A stretch of DNA of 54,222 nucleotides, taken from Oscillibacter sp. (lineage in GTDB: Bacteria > Bacillota > Clostridia > Oscillospirales > Oscillospiraceae). Shown here piece after piece: positions 7,635-15,914 of this stretch (positions are counted from its first letter, which is position 1; every line of letters begins with the position of its first letter). The translations under genes and the position numbers were made by a program. The DNA is taken from contig JAFSRH010000074.1 in NCBI GenBank assembly GCA_017446225.1, positions 1-54,222 of the forward strand, in the 5' to 3' direction. The notes under the pieces are model-generated. The model ran no database searches and had not been told where the DNA came from. It saw only the letters and a list, made by a program, of their open reading frames with translations.

Positions 7635-10391
7635 ATGTGGGACGTGGTATCGTTCATTTTGGGGCCGATTTACGAGGCGGTTCTTGAGCCTGTAGTCTCC
7701 CGTTTCAAAGGGAACCGGGAGACGTTCGACAAGCGGCTGGAAACGCTCATCGACCCGGAGCGGGATTTCAACGCGATCTATAATGAAACCATCCTCACGC
7801 ACTTTGTCAAGCGCCGCTTCCGGGTCTACAGTCCCACGGACCGGCAGAGGAACACGACCATTCGCGGCATACGCTCAAAAATCGAGGAGACCGCACGCTA
7901 CAACCTGTTCCTGACCGGGGAAGCGGGCATGGGAAAATCGATCGCGTTGAAATGGCTGTATCTTCACGCGCGGCTGAAAAGTCCGCCGGAGTTTCTGTAT
8001 GCCATCGACTTTCAGGACTGCGCGGACATGGACGCCTTTTTTGAAGCGTTTTCGGCCCGGCTGGACAAGATGGAGAAAGGGACCGCCGTCTTTCTGGACG
8101 GACTGGACGAGTTAAAATGTCTCCACGGCACGCCGGAAGAGTTCGATCGGATGGCCGAGTACCTCAACGGACGGAACAGCGACAAGGGCGGGGCACACCG
8201 GTTTATCATTTCTTCCCGTCCGGAACATTTTCAGTTTCAGAACCTGTCAAAACGCGCCGGCAAGCTCAACGCGTCCTACCGCTTCTATGAAATTCTTCCC
8301 CTGAACCGCCGGGAGACCATCGGCGTCTGCAAAGCGGTCAAGTTCCTTGAAAAAAACGAGGCGGACGCGCTTCCATCCACCCGGCACTTCGCGAACAAGT
8401 ACCCCGAGACCGTGCGGAAGGAACGCAAATATCTTTGGTCGCTTCGGCGGTATCTCAGCACGGTGAGCCGGGAAAACTCCCTGCTGTCCATGCCGCTTCT
8501 GTGCCGCTACGGCTACCCGGTGATACGGGAATGGCTCGCCGATCCAGATGGCGCTTCCGGTTCCACGCAGGCGGCCCGTATCGGGAAAGTGCTGGAATAC
8601 TGCATAAAATGGGAATACCACGACCACGAGAGGGAGCACACGGACGTCAGTCCGGGCAGGGAGAAGCTCAATGAGTACGTCACGCGCGTAAAGGGGTTTC
8701 TGTCGGCGCTGGCGGGGCGCGCAACGTCAGACGGGGACATTTCCCGCAAAGACTGGGAGGAACTGCGGCAACAGGAACAGGCGCGGGAAGAATGGGAATT
8801 GAACGCCGCTTACTGCGTCCTCCGGGAGAGCAAACACGACAACGCGCTTTGTTTCACTCATGAAGTTTTCCGTGAGTTCTTTCTGGCGCGCTTTTACGCG
8901 TCCGGACAGGGAGACCGGGAATCGGAAAAACTGGCGGGGCTGTTGCGGGATAACCACGAATTCGCCGCTATGTACGCCGGACTGCTGATAACGGACGCGG
9001 ACGGCTTGTCCCGTACCGTATGCGCCTCTCTGCTGAACGCGGTCAAGGGGTCTCTGTCGGAAAAGGACAGGTACGCGCGTTTGGCGAATTACGCGCGGGG
9101 GGCGTTGTACACGGATTTTGAGAGAAACGCGGACGATTTGCCGTTTACGGTACAGGACTTTTTGCGCGTTTTCCCGCGCGGCTCTGTGTTGTACATGGGG
9201 AGGGAGTGGAACCGGGAGAACTTCGGGGAAACGCTCTCCGATGGTATCTTGAAAATTTTGGACGCGAAAGACGCGTTGGAACTGGACAAGTATCGCGCCG
9301 ACAAGATAGCCGGGGAAGGGGCCATACGCGGCGTCAGACTCGCCCAGAACACATTTTACAATTTGAGCACGGTCTTTACTTGTGTGGATCGGGGAACAGA
9401 GTATGAAATTTTCCTCACTTCTAAAGGCGGTGAAGTTCTCTCCGATGAAGAGCGGCGTCACCTGAACGACTTTAAAGTACGGGAGACAATCCAAAATCGT
9501 AAAAAAGAGAAAAGAAAGTGGGACGAACTCCTTCTGAGAACTCGAAGAGACTATATGATTCGCTTTCTGGGTGACCAGAAACGCTTCTGGTGTCTGTACT
9601 GGGAAGGCGAACTTTATGTATATGAGGATTCCACAGCCATGGCGGACCTCTTGAACGAAGTGCGGAAAAAGGAATTCTCCCTTTTTCTTAACATCTTTGG
9701 GAACTGTCAGGCTTTAAACATTCGCTCTATCCGAAATTTTCGCTGGATCAGAACGGAAGATGTTTGCATTTTACTGGACGGAATTTTTAAAGGTCTGGAG
9801 CTGTTCGAAAAAAATCTCGAAATTCTGTCGGCAGTTCAATGGGATGTCAGCCTCTTAAAGAACCCGGATTTTCAACGCTTTTCATGTGGTACCTTTAAGG
9901 AGTGTTACTTTAACACACACGCCCAAAATTACGTTTTTTTGGAAACTTTGCCTACTCAATCCAAAGAGACAGCAGTTTATGATAATATCCTGAAAAGTGG
10001 AAAATTGGATTCCCGCTTGCCCGTATCACTTGAGTATTTCTACTATGCGCGTTATATCCTGTCTCCCGAAACACCCGCAGAATCGCCGAATAATATATAT
10101 AAACTATGTACCGAAGCTCTGGACGAAGAGGAGCGGGACTTGTTGCATCTGCATATCGGGGACGAATATCTGATTATGCGCTACTTTCTCGGCGACCGGT
10201 TTCCCCCTTTTGGCGAGTGGGACAATCCGCGCCGGTTCGCGGAGGATACGCTTCCGCTGTGCGAGCGGTACGGACACACGTCCGGGGCCGAACTGCGGCG
10301 GCGTCTGCTGGACGACAACGAAGCGTTGACACGTTCCATGGAGCGTTTCCACTGGATTCGGGACTATGTGCGGGATTACATCTGGATTTGA
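7635..10391 (+). CDS. NACHT-type STAND NTPase, probable antiphage protein
   Basis: 918 residues from the ATG at 7635 (GGGGAGGG eight bases upstream). Walker A is GEAGMGKS at residues 95-102; Walker B is AVFLDGLDEL at 151-160, with the doubled acidic pattern typical of NACHT proteins. A sensor-like FIISSRPEHF follows near 192-201. The first 90 residues carry a hydrophobic opening (VVSFILGPIYEAVLEPVV) and no recognised nuclease. The C-terminal 500 residues, presumably the sensing part, match no repeat family I can name. Codon use turns AT-richer between roughly 9360 and 10110 and then GC-rich again. STAND/NACHT proteins of this design often act in phage defence. The neighbouring methylase-nuclease operon supports that, but no activity is shown. 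Confidence 0.85.
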   Translation: MWDVVSFILGPIYEAVLEPVVSRFKGNRETFDKRLETLIDPERDFNAIYNETILTHFVKRRFRVYSPTDRQRNTTIRGIRSKIEETARYNLFLTGEAGMGKSIALKWLYLHARLKSPPEFLYAIDFQDCADMDAFFEAFSARLDKMEKGTAVFLDGLDELKCLHGTPEEFDRMAEYLNGRNSDKGGAHRFIISSRPEHFQFQNLSKRAGKLNASYRFYEILPLNRRETIGVCKAVKFLEKNEADALPSTRHFANKYPETVRKERKYLWSLRRYLSTVSRENSLLSMPLLCRYGYPVIREWLADPDGASGSTQAARIGKVLEYCIKWEYHDHEREHTDVSPGREKLNEYVTRVKGFLSALAGRATSDGDISRKDWEELRQQEQAREEWELNAAYCVLRESKHDNALCFTHEVFREFFLARFYASGQGDRESEKLAGLLRDNHEFAAMYAGLLITDADGLSRTVCASLLNAVKGSLSEKDRYARLANYARGALYTDFERNADDLPFTVQDFLRVFPRGSVLYMGREWNRENFGETLSDGILKILDAKDALELDKYRADKIAGEGAIRGVRLAQNTFYNLSTVFTCVDRGTEYEIFLTSKGGEVLSDEERRHLNDFKVRETIQNRKKEKRKWDELLLRTRRDYMIRFLGDQKRFWCLYWEGELYVYEDSTAMADLLNEVRKKEFSLFLNIFGNCQALNIRSIRNFRWIRTEDVCILLDGIFKGLELFEKNLEILSAVQWDVSLLKNPDFQRFSCGTFKECYFNTHAQNYVFLETLPTQSKETAVYDNILKSGKLDSRLPVSLEYFYYARYILSPETPAESPNNIYKLCTEALDEEERDLLHLHIGDEYLIMRYFLGDRFPPFGEWDNPRRFAEDTLPLCERYGHTSGAELRRRLLDDNEALTRSMERFHWIRDYVRDYIWI

Positions 10392-10427
10392 CGCGCACGC
10401 AAAATGATAACCGGGAGGTTTTTTCAC

Positions 10428-11519
10428 ATGAAAGCAGGCATTGTCGGACTGCCCAATGTGGGCAAGTCCACGCTCTATAACGCTATCACCAACGCCGGCG
10501 CGGACAGCGCCAATTATCCGTTCTGTACCATTGAGCCGAACACGGGGGTTGTCGCGGTCCCCGATGAACGCCTTGACGCGCTGGCCGAACTCTACCAGCC
10601 GTTGAAAAAGACGCCCGCGGTGGTGGAATTTGTCGACATTGCGGGACTGGTCCGGGGCGCGAGCAAGGGCGAAGGCCTCGGTAACAAATTCCTTGCCAAC
10701 ATCCGCGAAACGGACGCCATTGTTCATGTCGTACGCTGTTTTGACGATGAAAACGTCATTCACGTGGAGAACGGCCCGGACCCCGCGCGCGATATTGAGA
10801 TTATCAACCTTGAACTGGGCATGGCCGACCTTGAAATGGTCCAGCGGCGGATTGAAAAGGCATCGCGGGCCATGAAGGGCGACAAGAAGTACGCCCACGA
10901 AGTCGAACTGTTTACTGCGCTTGCGAAACATCTGGACGCCGGAAACGCCGCCCGTACCTTTGCCTGTGACCCGGACGATGCCGCCCTGTTGCGTACGTCC
11001 GACCTGTTGACCCTCAAACCCGTGATTTACGCCGCCAATACGGACGAGTACGGCTTTACGCGCCTGTCGGAAAACGCGTACTACCGGACGGTGGCGGAAA
11101 TCGCGAAAGCGGAAGGGAATCAGGTCCTTCCGATTTGCGCGAAACTGGAAGAGGATATCGCCGGACTGGAAGAGGAGGAACGCGCGCTCTTTCTGGAAGA
11201 ACTGGGCCTGAAACAATCGGGGCTGGACCGTCTGATACAGTGCGCCTACGAACTGCTGGGGCTGATTTCGTTCCTGACCTACGGGAAGGACGAGTGCCGC
11301 GCGTGGACCGTACGCCGCGGGACCAAGGCCCCGGAAGCCGCGGGGAAAATCCATACGGACATCCAGCGGGGCTTTATCCGCGCGGAGGTGCTGGCGTGGG
11401 AGGACATGAAACGCTGTGGAAGCGTGGCGGCGGCCAAGGAAAAGGGCCTCTTACGCAGTGAGGGAAAGGACTATGTCGTACAGGACGGCGACATGATTTA
11501 TTTCCGCTTCAACGTATAA
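10428..11519 (+). CDS. ychF: YchF/OLA1-type redox-regulated ATPase
   Basis: 363 residues. The N-terminal Obg-family G domain has the P-loop GLPNVGKS (residues 7-14), switch [12 protein letters not shown] and the fourth motif as N-T-D-E, the NxxE form that makes YchF prefer ATP over GTP. A coiled-coil insertion and a C-terminal TGS domain ([18 protein letters not shown]...) follow, giving the usual family length. The start at 10428 has GGGAGG upstream. YchF associates with ribosomes and influences translation and stress responses. This conserved gene sits 36 bases after the NACHT gene and marks the right border of the defence island. Confidence 0.97.
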   Translation: MKAGIVGLPNVGKSTLYNAITNAGADSANYPFCTIEPNTGVVAVPDERLDALAELYQPLKKTPAVVEFVDIAGLVRGASKGEGLGNKFLANIRETDAIVHVVRCFDDENVIHVENGPDPARDIEIINLELGMADLEMVQRRIEKASRAMKGDKKYAHEVELFTALAKHLDAGNAARTFACDPDDAALLRTSDLLTLKPVIYAANTDEYGFTRLSENAYYRTVAEIAKAEGNQVLPICAKLEEDIAGLEEEERALFLEELGLKQSGLDRLIQCAYELLGLISFLTYGKDECRAWTVRRGTKAPEAAGKIHTDIQRGFIRAEVLAWEDMKRCGSVAAAKEKGLLRSEGKDYVVQDGDMIYFRFNV

Positions 11520-11522
11520 CAA

Positions 11523-11548
11523 GGCGCGGCCTTTCGGCCGCGTCTTTC
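11523..11548. terminator. terminator shared by ychF and the convergent ade gene
   Basis: A seven-base-pair GC stem CGCGGCC/GGCCGCG with a TTTC loop is followed by gtctttcc. It occupies the short gap between two converging stop codons. Confidence 0.65.
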
Positions 11549-11551
11549 CGG

Positions 11552-13282
11552 TTACACGTACTTTTGCCGGTTGACGTCAAAGACGCCCCGGGTGGTCAGG
11601 CGAAGGGAGGGAATGACCGGCAGAGCCATAAAGGACAGCGTCATGAACGGGTCAATGTCCCGGGGAACGCCCAGTAAGAAGGCCTGTTCCTTGGCCGCTT
11701 CCAAATCCCGGTTGACGTCCGTCAGCGGCCGTCCGCTCATAATGCCCGCGATTTCCAGCGGCACTTCTCCGCGGGTCTGTCCCTGCGAGCGTACCACGAT
11801 TCCGCCGCCCATCTCCGCCACGCGGTTGGCGGCGGCGGCCATTTCCGTTTCGTCCGTCCCGACCACGATAATATTATGACTGTCGTGCGCAATAGAGGTT
11901 GCGACCGCCCCGGAGCGGAGGCCGTAGCCCCGGATATACCCCACGCCGATGTGACGGGTGTTCCGGTGGCGTTCCACCACGGCAATTTTGAGGATATCCG
12001 CCGCGATGTCGATCGCGTCCGAGTATCCGGCGTCCGTGGTGACGATCTCCCCGGGCACAATGCCCAGCGTTCCCCGCGGACGGGTTTCCCGGAAGTCCTC
12101 GGGCGTCAGGCGGGAGATGCGGAAGGTATTCCGGGCGGCTTCTTCCAGACGGGGATCCACTTCCGGCGCCGGGAAGTCCGCCACGGACTGCCCGTCAAAC
12201 ATCCGGACGCCCTTCTTGTAGACTTCCAGAATACGGAAGCTGTCGAAGTTGTCAATAATCACGAAATCGGCCAGAAAGCCCGGGGCCACGGCTCCGCGAT
12301 TGTTCAGGAGGAAGTACCGGGCGGCATGGTGGGAGGCGCACTTGACCGCTATTATGGGGTCCACGCCCGCACGGATGGCCCGCCGGACAATATAATCAAT
12401 ATGGCCCTTTTCCAGTAAGTCGTTGGGATGTTTGTCGTCCGTGCAGAACATACAGTAGGTGTAATACTGCGGCGTGAGCAAGGGGAGAAGGGCGTCCAGA
12501 TTGCGGGCGGCGGTTCCCTCCCGGATCATGATATACTGTCCCCGTTCGAGTTTGGCCAGCGCGTCCGCCAGATTGGTGCATTCGTGGTCCGAGTACACCC
12601 CGGCGGCGATGTAGGCGTTGAGGGCGTTTCCGCCCAAATCCGGGGCATGACCGTCAATCTTTTTATGGTGGGCCTGCGCGGCCACAATCTTTTCCAGCGT
12701 CTGGGTATCCGCGCCCACAACGCCGGGGTAATTCATCATCTCCGCGAGGCCTTCCACGCGGTTGTGGGCGTAAAAGGAGTCAATGGCCCGATAGTCCAGA
12801 GACGCGCCCGACTCGTCCAGCGGCGTGGCCGGGACGCAACTGGGGAGCATAATTCGTACGTCTATCGGCAAACCTTCCGTAGCTTGAAGCATATATTCAA
12901 TGCCGTCCGTACCCATGACGTTTGCGATTTCGTGGGGGTCCGTCACGATGGTGGTCGTGCCATGCGGAAGGGCGGCGCGCGCGAACTCCCGGGGCAATAC
13001 CAAGGAGCTTTCCAAATGGATGTGGGCGTCCACAAAGCCGGGCAGTACCAGCTTCCCGGACATGTCAATTTCCGTTTCCCCGGAATAGTTTCCCATTCCG
13101 GCGATCAGTCCCCCCGCGACCGCGATGTCTCCGCGGCTCAGGCAGTTGCAGAACACGTTGACATAGGTGGCGTTTTTCAGCGCCAGATCCGCCTTCCGCC
13201 TGCCGGAAGCGACCTCCACCACATACTGTTTCGTAGCCAGTTTCCGGTTAATTTTCCCTGTGTAGCTCTCCCTGTACGGCAT
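11552..13282 (-). CDS. ade: adenine deaminase
   Basis: A 576-residue amidohydrolase converting adenine to hypoxanthine in purine salvage. Metal-site motifs are visible: DAHIHLESS, TDPHEIANV, KKIDGHAPDL and YSDHECTNL. Adenine-deaminase hallmarks include TVTTDAGYSDAID-like sequence in the C-terminal domain (here GEIVTTDAGYSDAID) and AHDSHNIIVVG. Length fits the family. The start is the ATG at 13282, with GGGAGGTG upstream, rather than the ATG nine codons earlier. It has its own promoter, divergent from the next gene. Confidence 0.96.
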   Translation of the reverse strand: MPYRESYTGKINRKLATKQYVVEVASGRRKADLALKNATYVNVFCNCLSRGDIAVAGGLIAGMGNYSGETEIDMSGKLVLPGFVDAHIHLESSLVLPREFARAALPHGTTTIVTDPHEIANVMGTDGIEYMLQATEGLPIDVRIMLPSCVPATPLDESGASLDYRAIDSFYAHNRVEGLAEMMNYPGVVGADTQTLEKIVAAQAHHKKIDGHAPDLGGNALNAYIAAGVYSDHECTNLADALAKLERGQYIMIREGTAARNLDALLPLLTPQYYTYCMFCTDDKHPNDLLEKGHIDYIVRRAIRAGVDPIIAVKCASHHAARYFLLNNRGAVAPGFLADFVIIDNFDSFRILEVYKKGVRMFDGQSVADFPAPEVDPRLEEAARNTFRISRLTPEDFRETRPRGTLGIVPGEIVTTDAGYSDAIDIAADILKIAVVERHRNTRHIGVGYIRGYGLRSGAVATSIAHDSHNIIVVGTDETEMAAAANRVAEMGGGIVVRSQGQTRGEVPLEIAGIMSGRPLTDVNRDLEAAKEQAFLLGVPRDIDPFMTLSFMALPVIPSLRLTTRGVFDVNRQKYV

Positions 13283-13322
13283 AACGACACCTCCCTGACG
13301 TTTTTCCACGTGGTCACTTGAA

Positions 13323-13352
13323 ATTATACCCCGCCGTCAGGGCACGTGTCAA
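13323..13352 (-). promoter_or_regulatory. promoter of ade
   Basis: Reverse-strand TTGACA (13347-13352), an 18-base spacer and perfect TATAAT (13323-13328), about 40 bases before the ade start. Confidence 0.8.
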
Positions 13353-13420
13353 GGGGAAATACGGCGCGGACGCGTTGGCGTATTCCGCACACTTTTCCAG
13401 TTTCCTTGAACACATACTCC

Positions 13421-13450
13421 TTGACGGCGCGAGATAAACTGTGGTATGAT
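13421..13450 (+). promoter_or_regulatory. promoter of the cytidylate-kinase-like gene
   Basis: TTGACG (13421-13426), an 18-base spacer and TATGAT (13445-13450), about 50 bases upstream of the ATG at 13501. Confidence 0.65.
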
Positions 13451-13500
13451 GAGCAAAAGAGGACGAAGCATACGGTTTTCGGTCAAAGGAGGCGGTTGTC

Positions 13501-14160
13501 ATGAAAACCATCATCACCATTGGGCGGCAGTTTGGCAGCAGCGGAAAGGAAGTCGGAATTCGCGTTGCGCGGGAGCTGGGGATACCCTTCTATGACAAGG
13601 AGCTGATGAAAGAGGCCGCCAAACAAAGCGGCCTGTCCGAGAAGATTCTGGAAAGTTTTGACGAGCGTCCGAAAAGCCTGCTCTATTCCATCGCCATGGA
13701 TTCCTATATCTTTTCTCTGCCCGGGACCGGGGCCGGGGATTCTCTGGAACAGCAAGTCTATCTGGCCACCTTTGACACCATCCGCCATCTGGCCGACAAG
13801 GGGCCGTGCGTGATTATCGGGCGGTGCGCCGATTACGCCTTGTCCGAAAATCCGAACCTTCTGCGCCTGTTCATCTACGCGCCCATTCAGGACCGCGTGA
13901 AACGGGTCGCGGAACGTCAGGACCTGTCCCCGGAGAAGGCCAAGACCCTGATCCGCAAAACGGACCGGCGGCGGGCGTCCTATTATGAATACTATACCTC
14001 CCGCGGCTGGGGAGAGGTGGAGAGTTACGACTTCTGCCTCAATTCCAGCAGTCTGGGCCTCGGCGGCACCGTGGAACTGATCCGCGCCATGGTCGAACAC
14101 AAGGAAAATCCCGTGCCCAGCCCGACCGAACAGGACCCTACCCGTGAACGCGCGGGATAA
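13501..14160 (+). CDS. cytidylate kinase-like protein
   Basis: 219 residues of the cytidylate-kinase-like P-loop family that is common in Clostridia and distinct from Cmk. The opening ITIGRQFGSSGKEVG (residues 4-18) is the variant P-loop; FYDKELM follows, and a lid-like Arg-rich segment KTDRRRASYYEYYT lies near 160-172. The substrate is not established for this family. The start has AAAGGAGG upstream. pfkA follows 24 bases later in the same direction, so the two may share transcripts. Confidence 0.85.
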   Translation: MKTIITIGRQFGSSGKEVGIRVARELGIPFYDKELMKEAAKQSGLSEKILESFDERPKSLLYSIAMDSYIFSLPGTGAGDSLEQQVYLATFDTIRHLADKGPCVIIGRCADYALSENPNLLRLFIYAPIQDRVKRVAERQDLSPEKAKTLIRKTDRRRASYYEYYTSRGWGEVESYDFCLNSSSLGLGGTVELIRAMVEHKENPVPSPTEQDPTRERAG

Positions 14161-14184
14161 CATTTCATGTAAGGAGCGAGGACC

Positions 14185-15210
14185 ATGAGCGAAAACACGA
14201 AACGTGTGCGGAGAATTGGCGTACTTACCAGCGGCGGAGACGCCCCCGGCATGAACGCCGCCGTGCGGGCGGTCGTACGGGAAGCGCTGACCAACAATGT
14301 CGAGTGCGTTGGAATCCGGCGCGGCTACAACGGCCTGATTCACGGCGACTACTACCTCATGAGCGGACAGGAAGTCAGCCATATTCTTTCCCGCGGCGGC
14401 ACGGTTCTGTACACGGCCCGCAGCGATGAGTTTATGACCGAAGAGGGCCGGAAACGCGCCGTTGACATCTGCCATTTTCTGGGCCTTGACGGGCTGATTG
14501 CCATCGGCGGGGACGGTACGTTCCGGGGCGCGCTGGAACTCTCCCGGCTGGGCCTTCCGGTCATCGGCATTCCCGCCACCATTGACAATGACGTTGGCTG
14601 CTCCAATTACACCATCGGGTTCGATACCGCCTGTAACACGGCCATTGACTGCGTGGACCGCCTGCGGGACACCATGTCCTCCCACGAACGCTGCTCACTG
14701 GTGGAAGTCATGGGACGCCGCGCCGGATATCTGGCCCTGTACGTGGGAATCTCCGTGGGCGCGACCGCCGTTCTGCTCCCCGAGCGCGACCTTGAATTTG
14801 AGCGGGACGTACTCGAACCCATCCGGGAAGCGCGTTTTGCCGGCAATACCCACTTTATGTTAGTGGTGGCCGAGGGCGTGTGCATGGACGAAAAATTTGA
14901 AGGAATTCATACCGTGTTCGACTTGGGCAACAAAATCAAGGAGTCCATCGGCATGAAGCCCACGGTCACCGTATTGGGCCACCTCCAGCGCGGCGGAAAG
15001 CCGACCGCCCGCGACCGCGAGACCGCCAGCCGTATGGGCTACCGCGCGGTCAAGGCGCTGGTGGAAGGCCGTTCCAACCTCATCATCGGCACCCAGCACG
15101 GAAAAATCGAGGAAATTGCCATTGAGGAAGCCTTGGCTATGAAGAAGTCCATTCAGATGGAACGCTATGATATGCTGCGGGACCTGCAAAACCGCGTCCC
15201 CAGACACTGA
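14185..15210 (+). CDS. pfkA: ATP-dependent 6-phosphofructokinase
   Basis: A 341-residue PfkA catalysing fructose 6-phosphate to fructose 1,6-bisphosphate in glycolysis. Visible motifs are TSGGDAPGMNA (ATP site), IGGDGTFRGA (Gly rather than Asp after GGD, the ATP-dependent rather than PPi-dependent form), PATIDNDV with the catalytic Asp, MGRRAGYLAL and HLQRGGKPTARDR. Length is slightly above the 320 usual for bacterial PfkA. Ribosome site AAGGAG lies before the ATG. No clear terminator follows; an unusual 450-base intergenic region begins here. Confidence 0.97.
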   Translation: MSENTKRVRRIGVLTSGGDAPGMNAAVRAVVREALTNNVECVGIRRGYNGLIHGDYYLMSGQEVSHILSRGGTVLYTARSDEFMTEEGRKRAVDICHFLGLDGLIAIGGDGTFRGALELSRLGLPVIGIPATIDNDVGCSNYTIGFDTACNTAIDCVDRLRDTMSSHERCSLVEVMGRRAGYLALYVGISVGATAVLLPERDLEFERDVLEPIREARFAGNTHFMLVVAEGVCMDEKFEGIHTVFDLGNKIKESIGMKPTVTVLGHLQRGGKPTARDRETASRMGYRAVKALVEGRSNLIIGTQHGKIEEIAIEEALAMKKSIQMERYDMLRDLQNRVPRH

Positions 15211-15360
15211 ATGAAGTCCATGTTTCCGGAAATACTACGCCCGTACACGAAAGGGGCTTCTAACAGTTAAAAGAAACTTGTAAGAAGTTTCTAAAAGTGA
15301 TTCATTTTAAGAAGGGAGGCAAGCCGTTAGGGGAATTTACCTGTTATAAACTTTTTGCTC

Positions 15361-15390
15361 TTGACAACGGACATCAAGGTGTGGTACACT
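15361..15390 (+). promoter_or_regulatory. strong promoter in the pfkA-MATE intergenic region
   Basis: Perfect TTGACA (15361-15366), an 18-base spacer and TACACT (15385-15390). No recognised gene lies within 270 bases downstream, so it drives either a small RNA, the 45-codon frame or the 59-residue gene at 15668. Confidence 0.6.
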
Positions 15391-15443
15391 ATCGAAGAAG
15401 CAAAAGCACCTTGAAAACTTGATATAGGCGGTTGCGGGAAGAA

Positions 15444-15581
15444 ATGAAAGACGATAACCAAGTCAAGCCTTTCCCGTGTAAAATATCAAAGGTATCAGGC
15501 AGTAAAACGCTTTGCTTTGATATGTACCGGTTCGTTAGCCGGGAATTTACGCCTGTGAAGAGTACAAGAACCTGTGAGTAG
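15444..15581 (+). CDS. possible 45-aa peptide or transposase-tail remnant
   Basis: An open frame from ATG 15444 to TAG 15581, with GGGAAG just upstream and the strong promoter 54 bases before. The frame is open back to 15423. The product is basic and has three cysteines. Its last third reads RFVSREFTPVKS, which resembles the C-terminal tail of TnpB proteins. It could be a real small peptide, or coding sequence left from a deleted element. I cannot decide between these. Confidence 0.25.
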   Translation: MKDDNQVKPFPCKISKVSGSKTLCFDMYRFVSREFTPVKSTRTCE

Positions 15582-15667
15582 CCGTCCGGCGAAAGCATAC
15601 TCGTTTGAAGCAGGAATGAAACAAAAGAGTTTATAACTTTTTGTAAGTTTTCAGTAACGGCGGGCGT

Positions 15668-15847
15668 ATGAACGCACGTACCGGCTTTATGGCCGGAATC
15701 GGGGCCGGTCTGATGGCGGGCGCCTTCGCAGGAGCCGTAATGCCTATGGGCCGCGATTCCATGAAAACACAGGTCGGTCGGAGTATCCGGAAACTTGGGC
15801 ACGCCGTAGACAAAGCCGTTGACAACGTCATTTCCGAAATGCGCTGA
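15668..15847 (+). CDS. small glycine-rich hydrophobic protein, 59 aa
   Basis: ATG 15668 to TGA 15847. Residues 7-27 (FMAGIGAGLMAGAFAGAVMPM) form a Gly/Ala-rich hydrophobic segment with GxxxG spacing, followed by a basic, amphipathic tail (KTQVGRSIRKLGHAVDKAVDN). This is the layout of YtxH-like or other small envelope-associated proteins. The upstream ribosome site is weak (CGGCGGG). A strong terminator directly follows, which supports it being expressed. The family is not identified. Confidence 0.5.
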   Translation: MNARTGFMAGIGAGLMAGAFAGAVMPMGRDSMKTQVGRSIRKLGHAVDKAVDNVISEMR

Positions 15848-15850
15848 AAA

Positions 15851-15885
15851 GACCGGGGGGAACGTCCGTTCTCCCCGGCCTTTTT
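15851..15885. terminator. bidirectional terminator between the 59-aa gene and the MATE gene
   Basis: The stem GACCGGGGGGAA / TTCTCCCCGGCC is followed by five Ts on the plus strand. On the minus strand the same stem is followed by TCTTTTC, so it can serve both converging genes. Confidence 0.75.
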
Positions 15886-15914
15886 ATGCTTTCCGATGGA
15901 CGCGCCCCGCCTTT

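Larger units (their letters stand above)
15211..15667 (+). other. 457-base intergenic region with promoter, hairpins and mobile-element-like sequence
   Basis: No established gene fills this gap. It contains a hairpin (AGAAACTT/AAGTTTCT, 15272-15292), a strong promoter (15361-15390), a 45-codon open frame (15444-15581), a nine-base stem ATATCAAAG/CTTTGATAT (near 15483-15522) and a repeated motif. CGTTAG plus GGGAATTTAC occurs at 15325-15340 and again at 15534-15550, and TATAA(A)CTTTTTG also recurs (15345, 15631). The region is AT-richer than its neighbours. The end of the short frame (SREFTPVKS), with LKQE in another frame at 15607-15618, recalls TnpB C-terminal tails of IS200/IS605-type elements. 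A decayed right end of such an element is possible but unproven. Confidence 0.4.

Noticed and set aside
10104-11354. 416-aa minus-strand frame covering the ychF region
   Set aside because: The plus strand encodes an unmistakable YchF. The long antisense frame follows from high GC and skewed codon use.
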